Shown: positions 1-10,237, counted from the stretch's first letter. The stretch is DNA of 64,000 bases from an uncultured Lachnospiraceae bacterium (GCA_947626945.1 CANQUC010000005.1:1-64000); one strand, 5' to 3'. The notes: a model not told the origin generated them from the sequence alone. Made by a program: numbers and translations.

Positions 1-117
1 GAGCAGATAGATGAGATCATGAAAGGCTTGGGTATGAAGCTGGCAGATTTTTATCAGTATGACGGGCGGTATGTTGTCGTTTATCAGAAGGATAGTTGCG
101 CAGTTTCAGTCAGGTGA
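1..117 (+). CDS. C-terminal fragment of an unidentified protein
   Basis: Frame 1 is open from the window edge to a TGA at 115-117 and gives the last 38 residues of a protein that begins outside the window. The tail (GLGMKLADFYQYDGRYVVVY) has the alternating pattern of a final beta hairpin. It would suit the end of a class I SAM-dependent methyltransferase, but 38 residues are too few to assign a family. The next gene's ribosome site starts about 35 bases downstream, so the two may be co-transcribed. Confidence 0.5.
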   Translation, partial: EQIDEIMKGLGMKLADFYQYDGRYVVVYQKDSCAVSVR

Positions 118-165
118 TTGCTGATCGTGTGTCAGGCATCTTTGAACAATAAAGGAGAATTATTT

Positions 166-1161
166 ATGAATAGTATAACAAAAACCAATTTATCGATAGA
201 AACGATTAGACATCTGGTGAAGTTGCATTTTCCGAAAGAAGAGGTTATTTCTATTGTCGAGCTTTCGGAAGGTATGTGTAATGGCGCATGGAAGATCACC
301 GGCACAGGTTGCCTGCAAAAGGGCGTAGTAATGAAAGCCGGACCGTCGAATCAGGCACAGATGCTTACCTATGAAAAAGACAAGCTGCGCACGGAGATCT
401 TTGTATATGGGCTTCTTTCGGACAGGGAGATTCCCATACCGAAGCTTTTGGCCAGTGACATATCTAGAAGTGAAGTGCCCTGTGATTATTTTTTTGTGGA
501 ATGGGTGCCGGGCGCTACATGGCTGTCCTGTCTGTATCAGATCCCCGCAGAGAACAGACCGGGGTTGATGCGGCAGCTTGGCCGGTGCTTCGGCGCGATC
601 CATTCTGTAGAAGGCGGCTGGTTCGGTTATATCAAAGAGGACGTCCGTTTTCAGTTTGATACATGGGGCGAGGCGTTTACGTCAATGATGACAGATATTC
701 TGAACGATGGGAAAAGACACGGATGCCTGCTGCCCTATGAAAAAATGGAGCAGGCATTGGCTGTGCACCGGAACCGTCTGGATGCGGTGAAAACGTCCAG
801 ACTGGTAGATTTCGACCTGTGGGCGGGAAATGTGTTTCTCAATGCGCCGGACTGTACCAGAATTACCGGAGTGATCGATTTTGAACAGTGCTTTTTTGGT
901 GATCCCCTTGCGGATTTTACCGCGGCAGTTCATTTGCTGAAGAATGTGGAATCGGAGCGGGAATTTTTGGAAGGATACGCGCAGATCCGGGGGCCGTTAA
1001 ATTTTGCGGAAGACGACCGGACCCGTATGGATCTGTACCGTTTGTATATGCAGGTCATTTTATTTGTGGAAGCATACCGGTTTGACGAAGCCTATGCAGA
1101 GAAGGTGAGAGAAAGATCCGGCAGGAAAATGGAAGCGCTGCTGGAGAAACTGACTGCCTGA
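166..1161 (+). CDS. Aminoglycoside phosphotransferase-like kinase (APH/choline kinase fold)
   Basis: A 331-residue cytosolic kinase-fold protein of the phosphotransferase enzyme family (PF01636 type), which moves phosphate from ATP or GTP to a small hydroxylated substrate. The catalytic loop reads DFDLWAGN with the predicted base at D217 and the metal-binding Asn four residues on. A DFE motif follows at D238 (VIDFEQCFFGDPLADF). The first position of the usual H-x-D loop is Asp rather than His. I chose the ATG at 166 because AAAGGAG sits 8-9 bases before it; an upstream TTG in frame has no such site. Members range from true antibiotic kinases to metabolite kinases such as those for choline, homoserine or fructosamine. 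Nothing here shows resistance, so the substrate is unknown. Confidence 0.75.
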   Translation: MNSITKTNLSIETIRHLVKLHFPKEEVISIVELSEGMCNGAWKITGTGCLQKGVVMKAGPSNQAQMLTYEKDKLRTEIFVYGLLSDREIPIPKLLASDISRSEVPCDYFFVEWVPGATWLSCLYQIPAENRPGLMRQLGRCFGAIHSVEGGWFGYIKEDVRFQFDTWGEAFTSMMTDILNDGKRHGCLLPYEKMEQALAVHRNRLDAVKTSRLVDFDLWAGNVFLNAPDCTRITGVIDFEQCFFGDPLADFTAAVHLLKNVESEREFLEGYAQIRGPLNFAEDDRTRMDLYRLYMQVILFVEAYRFDEAYAEKVRERSGRKMEALLEKLTA

Positions 1162-1379
1162 AGGGAAGCTTTTGCGGGATCTGCGATTACTTTTGGCATG
1201 CAAGAATAGATTTTAAGGTGAAACGGTCAAGATTTTTTTAGAAGAATAAAGTAACATAGTGATCACAGAAAGAACTCTTTCCTGTTATCTTTTAGACATG
1301 CAAAGGGGCGGATAGGAAGATGATTCGCTGGGAGTTTGTACTAGCCGGTCAATTCAATGATGTGAAAGGGAGGAAAACT
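1162..1379 (+). other. Intergenic leader before the broken AraC gene
   Basis: About 220 bases with no open frame worth calling. A good Shine-Dalgarno (GGGAGG) lies at its 3' end in front of the ATG at 1380. I see no clear hairpin terminator after the kinase gene and no convincing -35/-10 pair. Confidence 0.4.
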
Positions 1380-2267
1380 ATGTTACGATCAGAAATCAGT
1401 GTATTGATCTATCACGCGCTGGAATATGTGCGGACAAATCTGAAAAATCCTAAAATATCCGTGGAGGACGTAGCGTTTCACGCAGGATTTACAACGAATT
1501 ATTTTAATCAGGTTTTTGCGGCCCATACGGGATTCTCCGTCATGGAATATATCCGGTTTGAACGGCTGCGAAAGGCTGCAGGGCAGGTTCAGGCCACTGA
1601 CAAAGACATTCTGGATATTGCGTTGGACAACGGATATGAAACCCACGAAGGATTTACCCGTTCATTCAAACAGTAGTACGTCTGTACGCTTTCCGAATTC
1701 AGAGAGAAGAAAAAGGGGATTCTTTTGTGCTGGAAAGATGTGGCGGACCCTATGATGGCAAACGGTTTCTTGCGGATCATCCCGGGTTCAGGCTGGGTGC
1801 TTGCGGGAGACACGGCTTCACCGGATCGTCCTTATGAAGTGAGGCTGGTATGCGATGACAAGGATATCGCTGCCCGTTGGCTGAAGTCTGTGAAATATGT
1901 GACAGCGATTTACACAAATGCGGCGGAGGCGATGCCTGACTATGCGCCAGTGAATAAAGAATAAGATGAACATACATTGGAATACGGCGTGTTTACCGAT
2001 TATTTGCTGGCGGTTGCTGTCTGCGCGCCGGAAAGAGACCATGGGTTTGCGCTTAATGACTGTATCATGATTCTGTTTGCGGAGAAAGAGCAAGATCCCG
2101 ATCTGTATCGGATCATATACCGGTGGGTAACAAACCAGGTTGCAAAAGAGGGGCTGATCTCTTTTGACAATCTCCAACAGGGGGAGTATGCCAAAGCAAA
2201 TGGAGGTTTTTGTCCTGCGGATGTAGGATTTACATTTGTGAACCGGGTATATTGTCTGGAAAACTAG
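1380..2267 (+). pseudogene. AraC-family regulator with a large C-terminal domain, interrupted by two in-frame stops
   Basis: Residues 1-98 are an N-terminal AraC/XylS double helix-turn-helix (GFTTNYFNQVFAAHTGFS, then DNGYETHEGFTRSFKQ). The frame meets TAG at 1674-1676 exactly where the family normally reads a tyrosine in FKQYY.C.PSEFR. The same frame then carries on as YVCTLSEFRE and about 95 further codons, stops at TAA 1962-1964, and continues once more to a final TAG at 2265-2267. No shift of frame is needed anywhere. The simplest reading is a gene of about 295 codons broken by two point nonsense mutations, with an N-terminal DNA-binding and C-terminal sensing layout. A 98-residue stand-alone DNA-binding fragment may still be made from the ATG at 1380, which has a strong GGGAGG site. 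Readthrough is possible but less likely. Confidence 0.8.
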
Positions 2268-2315
2268 ATAAGAAAGCTATTTGGTAAAAAGGCACAGAGA
2301 AAAACAATCTGCCTA

Positions 2316-2501
2316 ATATTCAGATAGCATAATCTATGCAGTACATTCTGCACAGTGCTTCTAAAGAATAATTTTAATCCAAAAGCGGTATCACAGCTTA
2401 TGGGACATGCAAAGGAAATCATCACCATAGATGTATATGGAGATACTGAGATCATAGAGAACTACAGCAGAATACAGATTTTTCTTCAGATGATTATATA
2501 G
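2316..2501 (+). pseudogene. Tyrosine recombinase (phage-type integrase) C-terminal remnant
   Basis: In the frame of 2316 the text reads HNLCSTFCT, then NNFNPKAVSQLMGHAKE and ITIDVYGD, ending at TAG 2499-2501. Family knowledge: box B is normally H-D-L-R-H-T-F-C-T and box C is L-M-G-H with the catalytic Tyr in T-x-x-x-Y. Here the box-B catalytic Arg is Cys (TGC, one transition from CGC), there is a TAG just before the box-B His (2325-2327), and no N-terminal part exists. It is therefore a dead stub. It marks the strip up to uvrB as a former integration site. Confidence 0.75.
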
Positions 2502-2538
2502 ATTGTATGAAGTCAATTCTAATATAAAAGCAAAAGAA

Positions 2539-2572
2539 AAAGTACGGAATATAAACATTTGTTCTGTACTTT
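2539..2572 (+). terminator. Hairpin, possible terminator
   Basis: AAAGTACGGAA (2539-2549) pairs with TTCTGTACTTT (2562-2572) with one G-U pair, followed by CTTTATAT. It could end transcription of the integrase remnant. It encloses a LexA-like box, so the symmetry may have more than one meaning. Confidence 0.4.
2553..2564. promoter_or_regulatory. LexA-like SOS box
   Basis: AAACATTTGTTC matches the Firmicute LexA operator core GAAC-N4-GTTC at all but the first base. An AT-rich stretch with a possible -10 (TATACT, 2588-2593) follows. The uvrB-like relic lies about 115 bases downstream, and uvrB is a classic SOS gene, which supports the call. Confidence 0.45.
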
Positions 2573-2677
2573 CTTTATATGTTGTGATATACTATAAAAT
2601 AGAAAAAACAAAAAATTTGTGACCTAAGTGATGCGCTGTTATGCCTGGTGTTATCTAGTGCTGCAGCGTTTTGCAAA

Positions 2678-2746
2678 ATGGAAGCCTTAGTCAAAGGGTT
2701 TAAGGAAAGCAATCAATGCCAGACTTTACAAGGAGTTACGTCCTAA
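2678..2746 (+). pseudogene. 22-codon uvrB-like relic
   Basis: The frame from ATG 2678 reads EALVKGFKESNQCQTLQGVT and then stops. The intact uvrB has [20 protein letters not shown] at the same N-terminal place, just before its Walker A loop, so about 15 of 20 residues agree. Codon choice is AT-rich (TTA, AAA, CAA), unlike the resident uvrB, so this is not a recent copy of it. It is flanked by a 10-base direct repeat, GTTTTGCAAA, at 2668-2677 and 2767-2776. Confidence 0.65.
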
Positions 2747-2800
2747 AATGTGTATTAGAGTCATTTGTTTTGCAAATATAGTTTAAATGCGAGGGTGTAA

Positions 2801-3209
2801 ATGGAAAATAATAATATTGTACTATTTGAATCCGCAGATAATTTAATTACGTTATCAGTAAAATTACAAGATAAGACAGTATGGTTAAACCGGACACAAA
2901 TGGCGGAATTATTTGGACGAGATGTCAAAACAATTGGAAAAAAACATTAATAACGTATTGAAAGAAGAAGTTGATTTATCAACTGTCGCAAAATTTGCGA
3001 CAGTTTAAAAAGAGAGTATCAGAGAAGTTGAGAGAGATATCAAGCATTATAATTTAGATATGATCATATCAGTTGGATACCGCGTGAAATCCAAACGAGT
3101 TGTGGAATTTTGCAAATGGGCAAATTCTGTTCTGAGAAAATACATTTTGCAAGGTTATGCTGTAAATAATAATCGTATCAGTCAGTTGGGAGAAAGGTAC
3201 AGATTATGA
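2801..3209 (+). pseudogene. RhuM-family protein, frameshifted and interrupted
   Basis: From ATG 2801 (GAGGGTG upstream) the protein reads as a RhuM-type N-terminus: DKTVWLNRTQMAELFGRDVK. At the seven-A run 2938-2944 the frame must slip by one base to continue as NINNVLKEE and VAKFATV. A TAA at 3006-3008 then stands where the family usually has Gln (CAA to TAA). Homology goes on through HYNLDMIISVGYRVKS, KWANSVLRKYILQGYAVN and SQLGERY, and stops at 3207-3209. The C-terminal half is missing. RhuM genes are common on genomic islands next to defence genes; their function is poorly known. The gene is inactive as written. Confidence 0.8.
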
Positions 3210-3573
3210 TGCGAACAGAAAATGTATATATTAACAGCGTTATTTTTAATGGAATTGTGAGGGAAATTATTACTGTGATAGAAATGAAGTCTTGACAATG
3301 CTTCGAGATAAATCGGAAGCCATGATGGATATCGAATTATGGGGCAAGAGAAGTAACTGGCTTGTTAGCAACGGTAGTGAGGAAAGTGTCAAAGAAGATG
3401 GTGGAATGGAAAATTTTATTTGAGCCTGGTAAAACAGAAGTAGTAAATACTTCCTGAAATAATAAAAAATCAGTTTTATGCAAATAAAAAAATACTTTTC
3501 CGGATGTTTTTGACAACTACAAAAGAGAAAGGAAAATGATGTTTTGTGCGAAGAAACATCATGCAGGACGATA
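3210..3573 (+). other. AT-rich gap with unrecognised short frames before the reverse transcriptase
   Basis: No complete gene is visible. Two short open stretches exist. One begins at ATG 3299 and reaches a TGA near 3421, with no family recognised. The other is open from 3488 and ends in a TAA that overlaps the ATG at 3574 (TAATG). The second has a ribosome site (AGAAAGGAAA) before ATG 3536. It could be the tail of a lost gene or a short leader frame translationally coupled to the reverse transcriptase. Confidence 0.4.
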
Positions 3574-5274
3574 ATGATAGATTTTGATGCGCCAAATTTT
3601 GAATATAATACGAATATATTGATGGATGGCATATGGTATGCAGATTTGCCTGATATTATAGATTGGCAATGTATAAAAAATAATATGAAAAAAATTTTGG
3701 AAAAAATGGAAAATCAGGAATATGATTTTTTCGAATATGATGATGAGGGCTTTATAAAGGGGTTCAAGTCGATCTGTTCACCAGATTATATCCGCAGACC
3801 CGGTGTAGAGGCAATCTCTTTTTATTCGTTTAAGAAAGATGGCACTTTCCGGGAAATGCAGATGCCGAACTTATTGCATTATTGTGCTTTCGTTTATAAT
3901 TCATTGTTTATATTTAATGATTTTTTTAGCGTACTATATTTGAAGACAGAAAATGAGAAATATATCTCACATTCTAATTCCTATGTTGTTATTGGGGAAA
4001 CTTTTGTAATTCCGGCAGGGTACAATGTTGAGGAAGAATTTGAAGAAGGAAAATTTATTACAAAAAACAATAAAAACCAGGAACGTATGTCATTTGGTGA
4101 GAACATGCGCAGATATCATTGCCATCAGGATACCTATTTGTATTCTGCAAAGATTGATATCGAGTCATTCTTCCCCAATTTATATACACATTATTTTGAA
4201 AAAATTGCCAAATATGAACCGTATTGTTCGTTGGGGCTAGACAATAGATATTTTGCTTTTTTAGATATGTTTCATCAAAGAATTAATAATAATCAAACAA
4301 AAGGGATTCCTGCCGGACTATTTTCTTCCCACATTGCAGCCGAATTACTCATGCTGTGTGTGGATTATGATATTATACAAAAAATTGAAACAAAAGAAAT
4401 GGACTATATACGATATGTTGACGATATGGTATTTTTTTCTGATAGTAAACAGGAATTAGAAGAAATCGTTTCGGATGTGCAAAGGATCCTTGGGAAATAC
4501 CGGCTTAGAATCAATGGTACAAAAACTTTGTACTATATTAATTCAGTGAGTCCGGCAGAGCAGGCTAATATTGTGAAAACATACGCAAGACTTCCTTTCC
4601 TGGAAGTTGAAAATAAAATTGTTTTACAGGAAGAAGACTATAATGATTTTAAAGAATATATCACGGAGTTGTTCTGCGCAGATAAAATAGTACAAATAAA
4701 AGCAATCTTTTCTTTAATGATGAAAAAAATGAAAGATGATAAGATAGACTTGGGGGAGGGAAGCGAGAGATGGTTTTGCTATTTATTGACGTTGGCATTT
4801 CAAAATGTAAATTTAGTATGTCACATATATCGTTTATTAGATATAATCATGAAAAAAACTGATGAGAATTTAAGGGAAAAACATTTGTTAAGATTAAAGA
4901 AGAAAACATCATTAATAGAGTCTAAATATACAGAAACTTTATTTCAGATTTGGCATTATTATGTGATTACGAAATATATGACTAAAGGAGATAAAGCGAA
5001 CTATTTACAGAAATACATAGGAACTGGGAATATTAATCCTATTATTTTATGTATGTTTGTTGAAAGCGGAAAACATGAGAACAGGGAACTTCTTTCTATT
5101 ATTACAGATCAGATGAAGAAAGAGTCTTCTGAAAATGATTGGAGGCAGAAAATTATGTTTTCGCGGTGGTGGCTTCCTCTGATAAAGGTAAGGATGAAAG
5201 ATTCTTATAATTATTATAGTTTTTTGAGATCGACTTCTTTTCCAGATATTATTGCCGATTTAATAGATGATTAG
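3574..5274 (+). CDS. Abi/DRT-type reverse transcriptase, probable anti-phage defence protein
   Basis: A 566-residue protein with a reverse transcriptase core in its first 340 residues. The metal-binding Asp of motif A is D195 ([12 protein letters not shown]), the motif-B analogue is [10 protein letters not shown] near 243-252, and the catalytic box YVDD is at 281-284. The remaining 220 residues are helix-rich and lack maturase or endonuclease motifs. RT followed by a helical repeat domain is the layout of AbiA, AbiK, AbiP2 and the defence-associated (UG/DRT) reverse transcriptases, which act as single-gene phage-exclusion systems. Base composition is far more AT-rich than its neighbours, which points to transfer. 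The ATG at 3574 overlaps an upstream stop (TAATG); a TTG at 3544 is an alternative start. No msr-msd or intron domain V structure was recognised nearby. RT identity is near certain; the exact subfamily is not. Confidence 0.85.
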   Translation: MIDFDAPNFEYNTNILMDGIWYADLPDIIDWQCIKNNMKKILEKMENQEYDFFEYDDEGFIKGFKSICSPDYIRRPGVEAISFYSFKKDGTFREMQMPNLLHYCAFVYNSLFIFNDFFSVLYLKTENEKYISHSNSYVVIGETFVIPAGYNVEEEFEEGKFITKNNKNQERMSFGENMRRYHCHQDTYLYSAKIDIESFFPNLYTHYFEKIAKYEPYCSLGLDNRYFAFLDMFHQRINNNQTKGIPAGLFSSHIAAELLMLCVDYDIIQKIETKEMDYIRYVDDMVFFSDSKQELEEIVSDVQRILGKYRLRINGTKTLYYINSVSPAEQANIVKTYARLPFLEVENKIVLQEEDYNDFKEYITELFCADKIVQIKAIFSLMMKKMKDDKIDLGEGSERWFCYLLTLAFQNVNLVCHIYRLLDIIMKKTDENLREKHLLRLKKKTSLIESKYTETLFQIWHYYVITKYMTKGDKANYLQKYIGTGNINPIILCMFVESGKHENRELLSIITDQMKKESSENDWRQKIMFSRWWLPLIKVRMKDSYNYYSFLRSTSFPDIIADLIDD

Positions 5275-5297
5275 TTAAGGCGAAGAGGGACAGTTGT

Positions 5298-7286
5298 ATG
5301 GAATTTAGATTACATAGTGAATACAAGCCCACCGGCGATCAGCCTCAGGCCATAGAAAAGCTGGTGGCGGGCTTCAAAGAGGGCAACCAGTGTCAGACGC
5401 TTCTTGGCGTCACCGGGTCCGGCAAGACCTTTACCATGGCCAACGTGATCCAGCAGATGAACAAGCCTGCGCTGATCATTGCCCACAATAAGACTCTGGC
5501 GGCTCAGCTTTACAGTGAGTTTAAAGAATTTTTTCCGGAAAACGCGGTGGAGTATTTTGTGTCCTACTATGATTACTATCAGCCGGAGGCCTATGTGCCC
5601 TCCACAGACACTTATATTGCCAAGGATTCATCCATAAACGACGAGATCGACAAGCTGCGGCTGTCCGCCACCACGGCGCTGACAGAGCGCCGCGACGTGA
5701 TCATTGTTTCCAGCGTATCCTGTATTTACGGTCTGGGCAGTCCCGTGGACTATCAGAATATGGTTGTCTCCCTGCGGCCGGGCATGATCCGGGAACGGGA
5801 CGACGTGGCCAGAAAACTGGTGGATATTCAGTACAGTCGCAACGACATGGATTTTCACCGGGGCACCTTTCGGATTCATGGGGATGTACTGGACATTTAT
5901 CCGGCAGATTACACGGATACGGCGGTGCGGGTGGAATTTTTCGGAGACGAGGTGGACCGGATTACAGAGATTGATGTGCTCACAGGAGAGATCAAGGCCC
6001 AGCTGCAGCACATTGCCATCTTTCCGGCCTCTCATTATGTGGTGCCTATGGAGCAGATCCTGCGGGCGGCGGGAGACATTGAAGCGGAGCTGGAGGAGCG
6101 GATCCGGTATTTCAGGCAGAATGACAAGCTTTTGGAGGCTCAGCGCATTGCGGAGCGCACCAATTTCGACCTGGAAATGTTAAAGGAAACCGGCTTCTGC
6201 AGCGGTATTGAAAATTATTCCCGGCATCTGGCAGGCCTGCGGCCGGGACAGCCCCCCTATACCCTGATCGATTATTTTCCCGATGATTTTCTGATGATCA
6301 TTGACGAATCTCACATGACCATTCCTCAGGTCCGGGGCATGTACGCGGGAGACCGTTCCCGAAAGACCACCCTTGTGGATTACGGGTTTCGCCTGCCCTC
6401 GGCTTTGGACAACCGTCCCTTGAATTTTAGTGAATTTGAGAGTAAAATTGATCAGATCCTGTTTGTTTCCGCCACCCCGGCAGAATATGAAGAACAGCAT
6501 GAGCTGCTGCGGGCGGAGCAGATCATCCGCCCTACCGGGCTTTTGGATCCAAAGGTGCAGGTGCTTCCGGTGGAGGGGCAGATCGACAGTCTGATCGCCG
6601 AGATCAGAAAAGAAGTGGAAAAGAAACAGAAAGTGATGGTTACCACTCTGACCAAACGGATGGCGGAGGATCTGACAGATTATATGAAAGAGGCGGGGAT
6701 CCGGGTGCGGTATCTCCATTCCGATATTGATACGCTGGAGCGCAGCGAGATCATCCGGGATATGCGTCTGGATGTGTTTGATGTGCTTGTCGGCATCAAT
6801 CTGCTGCGGGAAGGCCTGGATATTCCCGAGATCTCCATGGTGGCCATACTGGATGCCGACAAGGAGGGCTTTCTTCGTTCGGAGACTTCCCTGATCCAGA
6901 CCATCGGCCGGGCCGCGAGAAACGCGGAAGGCCGGGTTCTGATGTACGCGGACGTGATGACCGATTCCATGAAAAAAGCCATTGAAGAGACGGAGCGTCG
7001 CCGCGCCATTCAGGAAAAATACAATCAGGAGCATCACATTACGCCCACCACCATTCAGAAATCTGTCAGGGATCTGATCAGGATCTCCAAAGATATTGCA
7101 AAGGAACAGATGAAGATCGAAAAGGATCCGGAGTCCATGTCCGCGAAAGAGCTTAAGGCGCTGATCGCCAGAGTGGAAAAACAGATGCGGAGAGCGGCGG
7201 CGGATCTGGATTTTGAAACAGCGGCAGAACTGCGGGATCAGATGATCCGGCTGAAGCAAAACCTTCAGGAACTGGAAGAAGCCTGA
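5298..7286 (+). CDS. uvrB: Excinuclease ABC subunit B
   Basis: UvrB (662 residues, full length) is the damage-verifying helicase of nucleotide excision repair; it is loaded by UvrA and cut with UvrC. Visible landmarks are Walker A GVTGSGKT near residue 40, the beta-hairpin [12 protein letters not shown] near 92-103, the DESH helicase box near 338, and a C-terminal UVR motif ([14 protein letters not shown]) for contact with UvrC. The start at 5298 follows AGAGGGA. It begins only 23 bases after the reverse transcriptase stop, so no room remains for a normal promoter. Transcription must come from within or beyond the island. uvrA follows after 54 bases, as in most Firmicutes. Confidence 0.98.
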   Translation: MEFRLHSEYKPTGDQPQAIEKLVAGFKEGNQCQTLLGVTGSGKTFTMANVIQQMNKPALIIAHNKTLAAQLYSEFKEFFPENAVEYFVSYYDYYQPEAYVPSTDTYIAKDSSINDEIDKLRLSATTALTERRDVIIVSSVSCIYGLGSPVDYQNMVVSLRPGMIRERDDVARKLVDIQYSRNDMDFHRGTFRIHGDVLDIYPADYTDTAVRVEFFGDEVDRITEIDVLTGEIKAQLQHIAIFPASHYVVPMEQILRAAGDIEAELEERIRYFRQNDKLLEAQRIAERTNFDLEMLKETGFCSGIENYSRHLAGLRPGQPPYTLIDYFPDDFLMIIDESHMTIPQVRGMYAGDRSRKTTLVDYGFRLPSALDNRPLNFSEFESKIDQILFVSATPAEYEEQHELLRAEQIIRPTGLLDPKVQVLPVEGQIDSLIAEIRKEVEKKQKVMVTTLTKRMAEDLTDYMKEAGIRVRYLHSDIDTLERSEIIRDMRLDVFDVLVGINLLREGLDIPEISMVAILDADKEGFLRSETSLIQTIGRAARNAEGRVLMYADVMTDSMKKAIEETERRRAIQEKYNQEHHITPTTIQKSVRDLIRISKDIAKEQMKIEKDPESMSAKELKALIARVEKQMRRAAADLDFETAAELRDQMIRLKQNLQELEEA

Positions 7287-7340
7287 CGGGTGCCGCCCGG
7301 CAAAGCCCAAACCGGCGCTTTGCGGCAAACAGGAGGGACT

Positions 7341-10181
7341 ATGGACAAGAGAATCAAAGAATTTATCAAAATACGGGGCGCCAACGAACACAATTTAAAG
7401 CATCTTGACGTGGACATTCCAAGAAACCAGCTGGTGGTGCTGACGGGGCTAAGCGGCTCCGGAAAATCTTCCCTGGCGTTTGACACCATTTACGCGGAAG
7501 GACAGCGCCGGTATATGGAATCTCTCTCCAGCTATGCCCGCCAGTTCCTGGGGCAGATGGAAAAGCCGGAGGTGGAGAGCATCGAGGGGTTAAGCCCCGC
7601 CATTTCCATTGATCAGAAATCTACCAACAAAAATCCCCGTTCGACTGTGGGCACGGTAACGGAGATCTACGATTACTTCCGGCTTTTGTATGCCCGCATC
7701 GGCATTCCCCACTGTCCCGTATGCGGAAAAGAGATCAGAAAACAGTCGGTGGATCAGATGGTAGATCAGATCATGTCGCTGCCGGAACGCACGAAGATCC
7801 AGCTGCTGGCTCCGGTAGTGCGGGGCCGGAAAGGCCGCCATGAAAAGCTTTTGGAGCGGGCCCGGAAAAGCGGTTATGTGCGGGTTCGGATCGACGGCAG
7901 TCTTTTTGAGCTGTCGGAGGACATCAGCCTGGATAAAAACATCAAGCATGATATAGAAATCGTGGTGGACCGGCTGATTGTAAAGGAGGGGATCCAGAAA
8001 CGTCTGACGGATTCCGCGGAAACAGTTCTGCAGCTGGCGGACGGGCTTCTTGTGGTGGATGTGGACGGTCAGGAGCCCATGTCTTTCAGCCAGAGCTTTT
8101 CCTGCCCCGATTGCGGCGTCAGTATTGAGGAGATCGAGCCCCGCAGCTTTTCTTTCAACAATCCTTTTGGCGCGTGCCCGGAATGCTTTGGACTTGGTTA
8201 TAAAATGGAATTTTCCCCGGAGCTGATGATCCCGGACCGGACTGTCAGTCTGAACGACGGGGCCATCACCGTACTTGGGTGGGCGTCCAGCACGGAAACC
8301 TCCAGTTTTACCCACGCGATCCTGAGCGCGCTGGCAAAAGAATACGATTTTAGTCTGGATACGCCATTTCAGGACTTGCCTGAATCGGTTCAGAAGATTA
8401 TAATATATGGTACAAACGGTCATTCGGTGAAAGTTCATTACAAAGGCCAGCGTGGCGAAGGCATTTACGATGTGGCTTTTGAGGGACTGATCCGCAATGT
8501 CCAGCGCCGTTACCGGGAGACTGCCTCCCAGACCATGAAGGAAGAATACGAAACCTTTATGAACATTACGCCCTGTCCGGCATGCGGCGGACAAAGGCTG
8601 AAAAAGGAAAGCCTTGCGGTGACGGTCTGTGATCGGAATATCCATGAGATCACATCTATGTCTATCGGCAGGCTGCAGGAATTTCTGGCGGCCATGACAC
8701 TTTCCAACCAACAAAAGCAGATCGGCGGCGAGGTGCTGAAAGAGATCCGGGCCCGGATCGGGTTCCTGGTGGACGTGGGTCTGGATTATCTGACCCTTGC
8801 AAGAGGCACCGCCTCCTTATCCGGCGGCGAGGCGCAGCGGATCCGGCTGGCTACCCAGATCGGTTCCGGACTGGTGGGCGTTGCCTATATTCTGGACGAG
8901 CCCAGCATCGGCCTTCATCAGCGGGACAACGACAAGCTGTTAAGGACGCTGAAGCAGCTGCGGGATCTGGGCAATACCCTGATCGTGGTGGAGCATGATG
9001 AGGACACCATGTTCGCGGCGGATCATATTGTGGATATCGGTCCCGGCGCAGGGGAAAACGGCGGACGCGTAGTGGCTCAGGGCACCGCGGAGGAGATCAT
9101 GAAGTGTAAGGAGTCTCTCACCGGCGACTATCTTTCCGGGAGACGGAAGATCCCGGTGCCGGAAAAGCGGAAAGCGCCTGCGGGCTGGCTGAAAGTGATC
9201 GGCGCCGCCCAGAACAATCTGAAAACGATAGATGTGGAAATCCCTCTGGGGATCATGACCTGCGTCACCGGTGTGTCCGGATCCGGAAAAAGCTCCCTTG
9301 TCAATGAGATCATTTATAAACGTCTTGCCAGGGAACTGAACCGGGCAAGAACCATTCCCGGCACTCACAAAAAGATCGAAGGGATCCGGCAGCTGGATAA
9401 GGTGATCAATATCGATCAATCTCCCATCGGCAGAACGCCCCGCTCCAATCCGGCCACATATACAGGGGTGTTTGATCAGATCCGGGATCTGTTTGCCTCC
9501 ACCGCGGACGCCAAGGCCAGAGGCTACAAAAAAGGCCGGTTCAGCTTTAATGTGCGGGGAGGCCGGTGTGAGGCATGCAGCGGCGACGGGATCATTAAGA
9601 TCGAAATGCACTTTTTGCCGGATGTATATGTGCCCTGCGAAGTGTGCGGCGGCAAACGGTACAACCGGGAGACCCTGGAGGTTCAGTACAAAGGAAAGAG
9701 CATCTACGACGTGCTGGATATGACGGTGGAAGAAGCGGTTCCGTTTTTTGACCATATTCCCAGTATCCGCAGAAAGATCGAGACGCTGAACGACGTGGGA
9801 CTGTCCTATCTGAAGCTGGGGCAGCCGTCTACGACCCTTTCCGGCGGCGAGGCCCAGCGGATCAAGCTGGCTGCGGAGCTTAGCCGCCGCAGCACAGGCA
9901 AGACCATCTATATTCTGGATGAGCCTACCACAGGGCTGCATTTCGCGGATGTTCACAAGCTGGTGGAGATTTTGCAGCGGCTTGCGGAAGGGGGCAATAC
10001 CGTATTGGTGATCGAGCACAATCTGGACGTGATCAAGACGGCTGATTATATCATTGACATGGGGCCGGAAGGAGGAGACGGAGGCGGCCGCGTGATTGCC
10101 AGCGGCACCCCGGAGGAAGTGGCGGAAAATCCGGCGTCCTACACGGGACAGTTTATAAAGAAGTATCTGCAGAGGAAATAA
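7341..10181 (+). CDS. uvrA: Excinuclease ABC subunit A
   Basis: UvrA (946 residues) is the dimeric damage sensor of nucleotide excision repair. It is a tandem ABC ATPase. The first half has Walker [10 protein letters not shown] and signature [12 protein letters not shown], the second GVSGSGKSS and [12 protein letters not shown]. Zinc-binding Cys clusters are seen as CPVCG in the first third, CPDCG/CPECFG and CPACGG around residues 250-430, and CEACSGDG with CEVCGGKRY in the second half. The ATG at 7341 follows AGGAGGG, and the frame upstream of it (from 7290) has no ribosome site. Co-transcribed with uvrB. Confidence 0.98.
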   Translation: MDKRIKEFIKIRGANEHNLKHLDVDIPRNQLVVLTGLSGSGKSSLAFDTIYAEGQRRYMESLSSYARQFLGQMEKPEVESIEGLSPAISIDQKSTNKNPRSTVGTVTEIYDYFRLLYARIGIPHCPVCGKEIRKQSVDQMVDQIMSLPERTKIQLLAPVVRGRKGRHEKLLERARKSGYVRVRIDGSLFELSEDISLDKNIKHDIEIVVDRLIVKEGIQKRLTDSAETVLQLADGLLVVDVDGQEPMSFSQSFSCPDCGVSIEEIEPRSFSFNNPFGACPECFGLGYKMEFSPELMIPDRTVSLNDGAITVLGWASSTETSSFTHAILSALAKEYDFSLDTPFQDLPESVQKIIIYGTNGHSVKVHYKGQRGEGIYDVAFEGLIRNVQRRYRETASQTMKEEYETFMNITPCPACGGQRLKKESLAVTVCDRNIHEITSMSIGRLQEFLAAMTLSNQQKQIGGEVLKEIRARIGFLVDVGLDYLTLARGTASLSGGEAQRIRLATQIGSGLVGVAYILDEPSIGLHQRDNDKLLRTLKQLRDLGNTLIVVEHDEDTMFAADHIVDIGPGAGENGGRVVAQGTAEEIMKCKESLTGDYLSGRRKIPVPEKRKAPAGWLKVIGAAQNNLKTIDVEIPLGIMTCVTGVSGSGKSSLVNEIIYKRLARELNRARTIPGTHKKIEGIRQLDKVINIDQSPIGRTPRSNPATYTGVFDQIRDLFASTADAKARGYKKGRFSFNVRGGRCEACSGDGIIKIEMHFLPDVYVPCEVCGGKRYNRETLEVQYKGKSIYDVLDMTVEEAVPFFDHIPSIRRKIETLNDVGLSYLKLGQPSTTLSGGEAQRIKLAAELSRRSTGKTIYILDEPTTGLHFADVHKLVEILQRLAEGGNTVLVIEHNLDVIKTADYIIDMGPEGGDGGGRVIASGTPEEVAENPASYTGQFIKKYLQRK

Positions 10182-10187
10182 AAAAAG

Positions 10188-10206
10188 CGTTCCCATAAAG
10201 GGAACG
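10188..10206 (+). terminator. Hairpin after uvrA
   Basis: CGTTCCC-ATAAA-GGGAACG, a 7-bp perfect stem six bases after the uvrA stop. The U-rich stretch lies about 10 bases further on (CTTTTT at 10218-10223), so termination may be weak or assisted by Rho, which is encoded next. Confidence 0.6.
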
Positions 10207-10237
10207 GCCTTTGCGATCTTTTTAGAGAGGGAGCGCC

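Noticed and set aside
1674-1676. TAG read as an amino acid (recoded stop) in the AraC gene
   Set aside because: prfA encodes an RF1 with the normal GGQ and P-V-T motifs, a second stop in the same gene is TAA, and no other gene in the window has in-frame TAG.
3210-3573. Retron msr-msd RNA or group II intron structure before the reverse transcriptase
   Set aside because: I saw no long inverted repeats or domain V-like hairpin, and the protein lacks maturase and endonuclease domains.
6180-7391. A 403-codon open frame on the - strand
   Set aside because: It lies wholly opposite uvrB and the start of uvrA, has no ribosome site or family motif, and follows from codon bias of the real genes.
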